NCBI GenBank assembly: GCA_023457715.1
Contig: JAEWKR010000064.1
Location: 1-12,563 of the forward strand
DNA length: 12,563 bases
Direction of reading: 5' to 3'
DNA from: Verrucomicrobiota bacterium
Lineage (GTDB): Bacteria > Verrucomicrobiota > Verrucomicrobiia > Opitutales > Opitutaceae
A model generated the notes under the pieces. It saw nothing but the letters and a program-made list of their open reading frames with translations, was not told the origin of the DNA and did not search any database. The translations under genes and the position numbers were made by a program. This document shows positions 1 to 7,541 of the stretch, one piece after another. Positions within the stretch are counted from its first letter, which is position 1. The number at the start of each line of letters is the position of its first letter.

Positions 1-2959
1 GTGGAACGCGGGCTGCGGCGTACGGGGCCTTGGGCAGGGACGGCGCGGAGCGGGGGCGCGCGAGCGACGCGGGTGCGGGCTTCGGCATCGGCGTCGCCGG
101 CAAGGCGACCGGCGGCGGCAAGGCGGCGGGCACGGGCGGAGTCTTGGCGCCGTCGCGCGACGGGTAGGGACGGCCCAGATTGTAGCCGCCCACCTGCAGC
201 GTGGCGGCGGAGAGTTTTTCCGGCGCAGGCAGCGCACGGTAGCCCTCCCAAAGGAATTCCCATGTGACCGGCGCGCCCAGCACCGCGAGGTGCGCGAGCG
301 CCTGCAGCAGGCCGACGTCGGCGGGGACCCCGGCCGGGTTCACGGCGATGGCGGTGCCGGCCTCGCCCAGTGTCTGGCGAACGAGTCCCGACAGGACACC
401 GCCCGCGCCGACCTCCAGGAATACCCGGGCGCCCTGGGCGTGCATCGCCTGGATTTCATCGGCAAAGCGGACCGGGTGGCCCAGCTGGGAGGCCAGCAGC
501 GCGCGCATCGCGGCCGGGTCGGCCGGGTACGGCGCCGCCGTGCGGTTGCCATAAACAGGGATCGTGGCGGGCACGAAGGCGACGTCCTGCAGCGCCGCCG
601 CGAACGGGCCGCAAGCATCGGCGACGATGGGCGAATGGAAGGCGGTCGCCACGGGCAGGCGCTTGAAGGTGACGCCCCGGCCGCCCAGCAGGTTCTCGAA
701 CTCGGCCAGTGCGGCGGCCGGACCGGCGACCACGACCTGACGCGGGCTGTTGTGATTGGCGATCACGCAGCCGGGGAATTCCGCAAGCCACTGTGACACC
801 TCTGCGGCGGGGTGCAGGACGGCGGTCATCGCGCCCTCGTGCTGCGCCGCCGCCGCGGCCATGAGCTCGCCGCGCCGGCGGCTGATCTTCACGCAATCCT
901 CCCAGCCGATCACCCCGGCGGCGTAGAGTGCCGGCAGTTCGCCATAGCTGTGGCCACCCGTCAACGCGGGGCGCAGACCGGCGGCTTCGAGCACCGCGAG
1001 ATAACTGAGACTCACCGCGCCGAGGGCGGGTTGGGCATGCTCCGTCCGCCGCAGGAGCGTCTCCTGGGCCTCGCGTTCGAGCGCCGAGAATACGGGCCGC
1101 GGGTACACCAGGTCGCCGAGCCGGCCGCCGGCCACGGGCTGCAGGGCCTCCAGCTTCTGCCAGGCGTCCATCGCGGGCTGAAACTGCATGAGCAGGTCCG
1201 CCGCCATGCCGACGCTCTGGCTGCCCTGGCCGGGAAACAGGTAGGCGATCGCGTCGCGGTCCAACGGGCCGCGCCGTGAAAGGTAGAGCCCGTCCTTCGC
1301 GGCGAGCTCGCCGTCACCGCGACGAAGGGCGTCGCGCAGCGTGGCGGCGCGGGCGGCCAGCTGCGCGGGCGTCGCCGCGACCACGGCGCAGCGGACCGCA
1401 CCCTGGCCCGAGAACCGCTCCTGGCTCGCGCGCGCGGCGGCGGCAAAGCCGGCCTCCGTCACGTCCAGCCAGCTCTCGACCGCCGCGCTCGCGGTCGCGG
1501 CATCGCCGCTGGCGAGGAAGACCTCGGCGCCAAAAGCGCGGACCCGGGGCGCCGCCTGGTCGCCGCGATACTCCTCCAGCGCCACGTGGAAATTCGTCCC
1601 GCCGAAGCCGAACGCGCTGACGGCGGCGCGTCGCGGCTGGCCGGGCACCTGGATCCAGGGCCGGGCCATCGTATTCAAATAAAAAGGACTCTCTTCCAGC
1701 CCGAGGGCGGGATTGGGCGTGTCGATGTTCGTCGTCGGCGGCAGCACGGCATGGCGCAGCGCCAGCGCGGCCTTGATGAGGCCGGCCGTCCCCGCCGCGC
1801 CCTTGGTGTGGCCGATCTGCGATTTGATGGAGCCGAGCGCGCAGGTCTGGCGGGCGCCCGGCGCGGCGGCGGAGAAAACCTCCTTCAAGGCGGCGGTCTC
1901 GCACGCGTCGCCCGCGCCCGTGCCGGTGCCGTGCGCCTCGATCAGCTGCACGGTCGCGGGCGAATAGCCGGCCAGCTCGTAGCACCGCTGCAGCGCGACG
2001 GCCTGGCCCTCGGGACGCGGCGCATACACGCTCTTGGCGCGACCATCCGAGGACGAGCCGATGGCGCGGATCACCGCATGGATCCGGTCGCCGTCGCGCT
2101 CCGCGTCACTCAACCGACGCAGCGACAGCATGCCGCCGCCTTCGCCCATCATCGTGCCATCCGCGCCCTGCGAGAAGGGGCTGCACTTCCCCGACGCCGA
2201 CATCGCCGGCGTCTGGCTGAAGCACATGAACATGAAGATTGAATTGAGCGCGTCGACGCCGCCCGAGATCACCCGGTCCGCCGTGCCCAGCTGGAGCTCG
2301 CTCAGGCCCATGTGCAGCGCGGCCAGCGAACTCGCGCAGGCGGCATCCGTCACGCAATTGGTGCCGCCGAGATTGAAACGGTTGGCCACCCGGCCTGCGA
2401 CGACGTTGCCGAGGCAGCCCGGGAACGTGTTCTCCGTCCACTCGGGGAAAAGCGCCGTGATCTGCTTCACCGCCTCCTCCACCTGCGGCTCCGGCACCCC
2501 GGCGCGCCGCATGCCCTCGATCCACATCGGCCGCGTGAGCAGGCCCGACATGGAACTGATCAGCTCGGTGGCGGACGCGACGCCGAGGATCACGCTCGTG
2601 CGGTCGAGCTTCAACTTCGCAACCTGGCCGCCCGAGGCGTCCTCGAGCACGGCGCGCGCGAGCATGAGGGCGAGCACCTGGGCGATGTCGGTGGAGGGGA
2701 GCGACGTCGGGGGCAGGCCGTACGCGACCGGATCGAACGGCACCTCCTTCAGGAACGCCCCCTTCCGCGCATACGTCTTCACGGCCGCCTTCGGCGTCGG
2801 ATCGTAGTAGTCCTCGATCAGCCAATGGGTGCGCGGAACCTCCTGCATGCAGTCGCGGCCACTGAGGATCAATCGCCAGAATTCGTCGAGCGAGCGGGCC
2901 TGCGGAAACAACGCGCTCACCCCGGTGATCGCGATCGGTTGGAAGGGAACAGGAGACAT
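1..2959 (-). CDS. PfaA-like iterative type I polyketide/polyunsaturated fatty acid synthase, KS-AT part (3' end outside window)
   Basis: The gene starts at ATG 2959 and stays open for 986 codons to the left edge, so only the N-terminal part is seen. Residues 5-465 are a ketosynthase with a complete triad: Cys208 in DAACASS, His343 in EAHGTGT and His384 in KSQIGHTK. The KS ends with FGFGGTNFH. Residues 573-875 are an acyltransferase, opening with YLFPGQGSQS and carrying Ser671 in GHSYGE. A Pro/Ala-rich linker from about residue 935 runs off the edge. The KS text (for example FPGxLGNVVAGRxANRF, IYAPRP-like and SPFYLNT) closely resembles remembered PfaA sequences. The KS-AT order is that of PfaA, where tandem ACPs and a ketoreductase follow, so those are expected beyond the edge. 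The role would be decarboxylative chain extension with malonyl units in the cytoplasm. It lies 35 bases after the PfaD gene. No Shine-Dalgarno site precedes the ATG, and the frame upstream offers no other start. A heterocyst-glycolipid-type synthase is an alternative, because KS domains of that group are related. Confidence 0.9.
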   Translation of the reverse strand, partial: MSPVPFQPIAITGVSALFPQARSLDEFWRLILSGRDCMQEVPRTHWLIEDYYDPTPKAAVKTYARKGAFLKEVPFDPVAYGLPPTSLPSTDIAQVLALMLARAVLEDASGGQVAKLKLDRTSVILGVASATELISSMSGLLTRPMWIEGMRRAGVPEPQVEEAVKQITALFPEWTENTFPGCLGNVVAGRVANRFNLGGTNCVTDAACASSLAALHMGLSELQLGTADRVISGGVDALNSIFMFMCFSQTPAMSASGKCSPFSQGADGTMMGEGGGMLSLRRLSDAERDGDRIHAVIRAIGSSSDGRAKSVYAPRPEGQAVALQRCYELAGYSPATVQLIEAHGTGTGAGDACETAALKEVFSAAAPGARQTCALGSIKSQIGHTKGAAGTAGLIKAALALRHAVLPPTTNIDTPNPALGLEESPFYLNTMARPWIQVPGQPRRAAVSAFGFGGTNFHVALEEYRGDQAAPRVRAFGAEVFLASGDAATASAAVESWLDVTEAGFAAAARASQERFSGQGAVRCAVVAATPAQLAARAATLRDALRRGDGELAAKDGLYLSRRGPLDRDAIAYLFPGQGSQSVGMAADLLMQFQPAMDAWQKLEALQPVAGGRLGDLVYPRPVFSALEREAQETLLRRTEHAQPALGAVSLSYLAVLEAAGLRPALTGGHSYGELPALYAAGVIGWEDCVKISRRRGELMAAAAAQHEGAMTAVLHPAAEVSQWLAEFPGCVIANHNSPRQVVVAGPAAALAEFENLLGGRGVTFKRLPVATAFHSPIVADACGPFAAALQDVAFVPATIPVYGNRTAAPYPADPAAMRALLASQLGHPVRFADEIQAMHAQGARVFLEVGAGGVLSGLVRQTLGEAGTAIAVNPAGVPADVGLLQALAHLAVLGAPVTWEFLWEGYRALPAPEKLSAATLQVGGYNLGRPYPSRDGAKTPPVPAALPPPVALPATPMPKPAPASLARPRSAPSLPKAPYAAARVP

Positions 2960-2994
2960 GAAAACAGGAGGTCGGAACCGAAGGGATCGGAAAA

Positions 2995-4629
2995 TCAGGT
3001 GAGCTCGAGGGGGCGCGGCGTGAATTGAAAAGCGTCGGCGGGGACATCCACGCCGTGGCTGCGAAGCTGGCCGGCGCGGGTGATCACCGCGGCGCCTTCC
3101 ATGAGGTTGAGGGCAATCTGGCCGGCGGTGCGACTGGCGGCCGGGGCCAGAAAGGACCCCGCCACCCATTGGTTGAAGCTGCCGATGGCGGGACCGCACC
3201 AGATCTGGAAATCGTGCCGGCGTTCGAGCTCGCCGACGATCGGCCAATGGCTCGAGAGGCCGAGATAATAGCGGAACACCAGCGCCATCCGATGCTTGGG
3301 GTCGCGCGCCGCGCGTTCGAGCTCCCGCGGGTCGCGCTTCTGGAAGAACTGCACGCAGCTGGCCCACGCGGCGTCGATGCTCTGGCGCAGCAGTTCCTTT
3401 TCGACCTTTTCCCGCTCGGCGGCCGGGATGTCCTCGAGCGAAGCGTACTTGGTGTAGAGCTCGTACAGGCGGCCGGCGCGTTGCGGGAAGAAGGTTCCCT
3501 TGCGCAACACCTGGACCTTCACGCCCAGTTCGAACATGTCGGCGGACGGTGCCATGGTGCAGTCGGCGAGCCCGGCCTGGCAGAGCAGCTCCTTGGCGTG
3601 CGCCGAGATGCCGGCCTCGACGGCGGACTGGTTGACGGAACCGGTCACCACATAAGCGGCGCCCATCTGGAACGCGGCCGCCACGGAGCCCGGCGTGCCG
3701 AGTCCTCCCGCCGCGCCCACCCGCGGGACCTCCGCATAGCCGAATTCACGCGCCGTCTCGACGGCCAGCTGCTGGATGAGCGGAAAGAGCGAGGGCAGCG
3801 GACGATTGTCGGTGTGGCCGCCCGAGTCGGCTTCGACGGTGATGTCCTCGGCCACGGGCACCTGCGCGGCGAGGGCGGCCTCGTCGGCGGTCAGACGGCC
3901 GCGACGCACCAGGTCCTCGAGGAGCTCGGCGGGGGCGGGGGACAGGAACTGGCGGGCGACTTCCGGTCGGGAGATCTTCGCGAACAGATGATTGGGCCGC
4001 ACGATCCGACCGTCGGACTCCCGACGCGCGCCGCTGAACGCATACTGCACGATCGTCGGCTGGAGGTCCATGAAGGCCGACGCGCAGACGCGCCGCACGC
4101 GTTTGCGCAGCAACAGGTCGGTGACGGCCTGCTCGAGCTCGGGTTCGTTCGGCGAATGGATGAGATTGCAGCCCCACGGCGCCGCCTCCCCGAGTTCCCG
4201 GGCGATCGCGTCCAGCGCGGTCTCGACTCTGGCCAGCGGCATGCCGCCCGAACCAAAGAACCCGATCCCGCCGGCGCGCGCGGTGGCGACGACCAGGGCG
4301 ACCGAGGTGATGCCCCGCGCCATTTCACCGACCGCATACGCGAAGCGGGTGCCGTGCGCTTCCTGGAAGGACCGACCGCCAAGCCACTCGGGGTAAACCG
4401 GCGGCAGTTGTCCGATCACCTCGGCGGTGGCCGGCAGCGGGGCGCCGACGGCCGTGACTCCGACGGCTCCCGTCGCAGCATCGACATGGAGCTGGACGCT
4501 GGAACGGCAGTTGCGCACCGCCGACCGGACCGACTCAAGGTCGGCACCACCGGGCAGAGGGGCGGGGAGACCCACCGCGATCGTGGGCGTAGGTGAAACG
4601 AGAGAGTTGCGCAAAGGTTCGAAACACAA
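2995..4629 (-). CDS. pfaD: PfaD-family FMN-dependent enoyl reductase for polyunsaturated fatty acid/polyketide synthesis
   Basis: This is a 544-residue protein of the usual PfaD length. PfaD proteins are TIM-barrel flavoproteins of the nitronate monooxygenase superfamily. They act in trans as the enoyl reductase of Pfa synthases, reducing the 2,3-double bond of the growing chain. Visible family signatures are NLIHSPNEP (residues 155-163), SAFMDLQPTIVQY (184-196), ADSGGHTDNRPLP (267-279), the glycine-rich flavin-phosphate region GAAGGLGTP (305-313), GSVNQSAVEAG (330-340), and the C-terminal YYLGLSS and GPAIGSFNQW segments. No Met occurs before residue 103, well inside the conserved part, so a non-ATG start is needed. 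TTG at 4629 is chosen because it is the first possible start after the in-frame TAG at 4668-4666; GTG at codon 19 is the alternative. No clear ribosome site is present. The gene lies between the CNB-CPBP gene (36-base gap) and the PfaA-like gene (35-base gap), which fits a partner enzyme of that synthase. Confidence 0.93.
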   Translation of the reverse strand: MCFEPLRNSLVSPTPTIAVGLPAPLPGGADLESVRSAVRNCRSSVQLHVDAATGAVGVTAVGAPLPATAEVIGQLPPVYPEWLGGRSFQEAHGTRFAYAVGEMARGITSVALVVATARAGGIGFFGSGGMPLARVETALDAIARELGEAAPWGCNLIHSPNEPELEQAVTDLLLRKRVRRVCASAFMDLQPTIVQYAFSGARRESDGRIVRPNHLFAKISRPEVARQFLSPAPAELLEDLVRRGRLTADEAALAAQVPVAEDITVEADSGGHTDNRPLPSLFPLIQQLAVETAREFGYAEVPRVGAAGGLGTPGSVAAAFQMGAAYVVTGSVNQSAVEAGISAHAKELLCQAGLADCTMAPSADMFELGVKVQVLRKGTFFPQRAGRLYELYTKYASLEDIPAAEREKVEKELLRQSIDAAWASCVQFFQKRDPRELERAARDPKHRMALVFRYYLGLSSHWPIVGELERRHDFQIWCGPAIGSFNQWVAGSFLAPAASRTAGQIALNLMEGAAVITRAGQLRSHGVDVPADAFQFTPRPLELT

Positions 4630-4665
4630 GGGGCCACGCGCGAGGGCGGCGGCCGGGACTGCAGG

Positions 4666-5796
4666 CTAAACGGGCACCCCCAGCACCAGAAGCATCCAAA
4701 GGGCGATGCCGGCGTGAGAGATGAAAGCCGCGAAAAAAGATCGCTCGCGGGCAAAAAGCGAGCCCCAGAAAAGACCCAGCAGGAAATTGACCCAGGCGAA
4801 CGCTATACCCACGTGAATCTGCAGGGCGGCGCACAACACGCTCGAGGCGGCCACCGCGGCCCAATCCGCTCGTAAGTCCGACGTGCGGAAGAAGAAGGAC
4901 AATGATCCCTGGATCGCGCACCGGATGAACCCCAGCGCCGCCGCCCCCGCCACCACCACCCCGGCCAGCACCCCCCAGGCGAGCGGGGACGTGTACCCAA
5001 ACTGCCGCGGCAGCGCGAAAGGGTCGAACCAGGGGGCGTCCGTGCGACCTGCGAGCGCCACTTTGGCGACAAACCCCACGATCAGGAGAGGCATCGTCCA
5101 TTGGAGGGCGGTTCGCACCTGATGGCGGCGGCGGGTGAAGGTCAGACCGAGGACGGAGCGTTCCACCTGGTTGCGGCGGACGAACAGCAGGGCGATCAGC
5201 GCCGCGGCCGCGATGAACAGCAGCGAGAGCAGGGCGCGCTGGCCGTGGCCCCAGTCGAGCAGCTTCACCACGGGCAGCGAGAACATCGCCGCGCCCAGCA
5301 GGACCATGTTCCAGTTGACGTAGGCCGCGGTCGCGCCCACGAGCCGGGTGGTCTTCAGCTGCAGGTCGTGCGTGCGGCGCAGGGCGGCGTCGGTCTGGCT
5401 CAGCCGGTGCGCGATGATCCGGGCCAGATTGAGCGCGACGGTCTGGCGCACGCCGCCCGCATCGGGCAGCTGCTCCATCCGCAGTTCGCGCAGCCGCACC
5501 TCGGTGGTCGCCGCGATCGACACGCCGGACCGCCCCGGACGCAGCGCATCCATTTCGCCGATGCACCCGCCGGCATGGACCCGGGCGATCTCCACCCCGC
5601 TGGCCGTGTTCGGCTCGCCTTTCCAGACGGCGAGCGTGCCCTGTTCGACCAGGCACAACCCGCAAGGAGGGCCGCCTTCGCGGACATACCGCGTGCCCGC
5701 CGGCAGGGTGTGCAGGGGCAGCCCGGCCACGAGCCGCGCCACGGCCTCCCGCGGCACCCCGCGGAACAACTCGTACGCCGGCCCCGGTGCCTGCAT
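4666..5796 (-). CDS. Cyclic-nucleotide-binding domain plus CPBP-like membrane protein, paralogue 1
   Basis: A 376-residue protein. Residues 1-120 read as a cyclic-nucleotide-binding (CRP-type) beta-roll with GEMDAL at 80-85. The rest holds about seven hydrophobic segments (roughly 160-175, 187-206, 229-250, 272-290, 312-325, 331-349, 353-375), laid out like a CPBP/Abi-type intramembrane protease. The protease motifs are degraded. Motif 1 is LGFIRCAIQGSL (288-299), without the glutamate pair of EExxxR. Motif 2 is CAALQIHVG (322-330), with Gln where FxxxH has His. Motif 3 keeps SHAG (360-363). By eye the phosphate-binding Arg of the CNB pocket falls on Ser90, with Arg89 next to it. Catalysis and cAMP binding are therefore both doubtful. 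ATG 5796 follows the ligase stop by 2 bases and has a GGAGG site 6 bases upstream. It is paralogous to the protein at 7542-8717, sharing RCAIQG, RERSF and SHA. A membrane scaffold, pseudoprotease or membrane-bound processing factor is possible; the function is unknown. Confidence 0.85.
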   Translation of the reverse strand: MQAPGPAYELFRGVPREAVARLVAGLPLHTLPAGTRYVREGGPPCGLCLVEQGTLAVWKGEPNTASGVEIARVHAGGCIGEMDALRPGRSGVSIAATTEVRLRELRMEQLPDAGGVRQTVALNLARIIAHRLSQTDAALRRTHDLQLKTTRLVGATAAYVNWNMVLLGAAMFSLPVVKLLDWGHGQRALLSLLFIAAAALIALLFVRRNQVERSVLGLTFTRRRHQVRTALQWTMPLLIVGFVAKVALAGRTDAPWFDPFALPRQFGYTSPLAWGVLAGVVVAGAAALGFIRCAIQGSLSFFFRTSDLRADWAAVAASSVLCAALQIHVGIAFAWVNFLLGLFWGSLFARERSFFAAFISHAGIALWMLLVLGVPV

Positions 5797-5798
5797 CG

Positions 5799-7538
5799 TC
5801 AGCCTCCCTCGCGCAGCCCCGCGATCACGGTCGCGTGCGCCTCCAGCACGCGGCGCCGCCGCACCTTCAGCGTGCCCGTCAGCTGGCCGTTCTCGACGGT
5901 GAACGGCTGCAGCACGACCGCCAGCCGGCGGAGCCGGCGTTTCGCCGGCAGCGTGCGGTTCACCGCATCCACCGCCGCCTGGGCCTGCGCCGTCACGTCG
6001 GCGGCGGTCAGACGCCCGGCGGCGGCCGCCTCGCGTATCGGGGTGTCGGGTACGATCAGGACCGCGAGATGCGGCCAGTTGTCGCCCACGACCATGGCCT
6101 GGCCGATCCCCGGCTGCGCGGTCAGGGCGAGTTCCAGCGGTTGCGGGGCGATCATGTCGCCGCCGGCGGTTTTCAGGAAGTCCTTCTTGCGGTCGACGAT
6201 CACCAGCGAGCCGTCCGGCTCCAGCCGGCCGATGTCGCCGGTGTGCAGCCAGCCGTCCGCGAGCGTGGCCGCGGTCGTGGCCGGATCCTGCCAGTAGCCG
6301 CGCATCACGTTGGGCCCCCGCGCCAGGATCTCCCCGTCGTCCGCCAGCCGGAGCTCCATCCCGGTCATGGGCGTGCCCACGGTGCCGGGGCGGATCATTC
6401 CGCGCCGCTGCATCGTGATGCCGGGTGCGGCCTCGGTCTGGCCGTAACCCTCATGGAGCGGCAGGCCCAGCCCGTTGAAGAACAGCGACGTGTCCGCGCG
6501 CAACGGCGCGCCGGCCGACAGCATGCACTTCACCGCGCCGCCGAAGTGGTCCCGCAGCTGGCGCTTCACCCTGGCGCCGATCGTGCCCATCCACAACCGC
6601 GCGCCGGGCCCGGCGGCGGTGCCCGCCGCCTGCCGCCGGCCGATGCGTTCGGTGACGGCGAACAGACGCCGCTTGAGCGCCGACTGCCGCGCGAGGCCCG
6701 CCGCGATCCGCTGCTGCATGACCTCGCAGAAACGCGGCACCACGATCAGCACCGTCGGCGCCGCCGTGCGCAGCTCCCGCGCAAAGTGCTCGGGTCCGCG
6801 CGAGACGAAAATTTCGGCGCCCAGGGCCACGGGGGTGATGAAACCGGCCGTGTGCTCGTAGGTGTGCGAGAGCGGCAGGAAGGAAAGGAAGCGTTCGTCC
6901 CCGATACCGTAGGCCGACAGGTTGTCGGCGGCGCCCATCGCGTTCGCGAGGATGTTGCGGTGCGTCTGTTCGACGCCTTTCGGGGCCCCGCCGGTGCCCG
7001 AGGTGAAGATCAGGCAGCAGACGTCGTCCAGGGCGGAGGCGAGGGGAGGGGCCGACCCGGCGGTCGCCGCCCGGGCCGGCCAGCCCTCCGGGCCGGGATC
7101 ATCCAGGTCGAGCCGCCAGCCGGAGCGCCCGGCCGCGGCGGCGGCCGCATCGTATTTCGCGCGCTGGGCGCCCGAGACGATCGCCCCGCACGGCGTCGCG
7201 CTGGCGAGGATCTGCCGCCATTCGTCCGGCGTGCCCGACGTGCTGAGCGGCACGTGCATCGCGCCGGTCGTCATGATGGCCAGCGCCGACACCTGCCACT
7301 CGACGCGGTTCTCGGACACGAGCGCCACGCGGTCGCCGCGGCCGACGCCCCGCCGGGCCAGGTCGCGGGCGAGCGCGGAGACGCGGGCGGCGGTCTCCCG
7401 CCAGGTCCACGCGGTCCAGCCTTCGCCCGCCCAGCGGTGGAGGAAGGGACGGTCCGCCCGCGCTTCGGCGCGGCGGTAAAAAAGTTCCGGAATGCCTCCG
7501 GGCGGCAGGAAATCGGTCATGCGCGTCGCGACAGGCAT
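5799..7538 (-). CDS. FadD-like AMP-forming acyl-CoA synthetase / acyl-AMP ligase
   Basis: A 579-residue ANL-superfamily enzyme that adenylates a carboxylic acid and passes the acyl group to CoA or possibly an ACP. All core motifs are intact: P-loop IFTSGTGGAPKGV (177-189), EGYGQTEAAPG (363-373), HTGDIG (432-437), the hinge region VDRKKDFLKTAGGDMI (448-463) and the C-terminal catalytic Lys558 in GQLTGTLKVRR. FLPLSHTYEHT (218-228) and the overall shape are like long-chain acyl-CoA synthetases, so a long-chain substrate is likely but not shown. ATG 7538 is preferred over ATG 7520 because GGAG lies 6 bases before it, inside the end of the upstream gene, whose stop is 3 bases away. The gene sits between two CNB-CPBP paralogues and upstream of pfaD and the PfaA-like gene. 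It may activate a starter acid or recapture the free product. No signal peptide is seen, so it should be cytoplasmic or at the inner face of the membrane. Confidence 0.93.
   Translation of the reverse strand: MPVATRMTDFLPPGGIPELFYRRAEARADRPFLHRWAGEGWTAWTWRETAARVSALARDLARRGVGRGDRVALVSENRVEWQVSALAIMTTGAMHVPLSTSGTPDEWRQILASATPCGAIVSGAQRAKYDAAAAAAGRSGWRLDLDDPGPEGWPARAATAGSAPPLASALDDVCCLIFTSGTGGAPKGVEQTHRNILANAMGAADNLSAYGIGDERFLSFLPLSHTYEHTAGFITPVALGAEIFVSRGPEHFARELRTAAPTVLIVVPRFCEVMQQRIAAGLARQSALKRRLFAVTERIGRRQAAGTAAGPGARLWMGTIGARVKRQLRDHFGGAVKCMLSAGAPLRADTSLFFNGLGLPLHEGYGQTEAAPGITMQRRGMIRPGTVGTPMTGMELRLADDGEILARGPNVMRGYWQDPATTAATLADGWLHTGDIGRLEPDGSLVIVDRKKDFLKTAGGDMIAPQPLELALTAQPGIGQAMVVGDNWPHLAVLIVPDTPIREAAAAGRLTAADVTAQAQAAVDAVNRTLPAKRRLRRLAVVLQPFTVENGQLTGTLKVRRRRVLEAHATVIAGLREGG
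5803..5807 (-). promoter_or_regulatory. Ribosome binding site (GGAGG) of CNB-CPBP paralogue 1
   Basis: GGAGG (within GAGGGAGG) on the minus strand lies 6 bases before ATG 5796 and inside the last codons of the ligase gene. It is the best Shine-Dalgarno site in the window and supports this start. It also fits translational coupling with the ligase. Confidence 0.75.
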
Positions 7539-7541
7539 GGA

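Noticed and set aside
3025..4596. Plus-strand open frame of 523 codons opposite pfaD
   Set aside because: The minus strand encodes a clear PfaD protein over the same bases; the plus-strand product has shadow-like composition and no motif.
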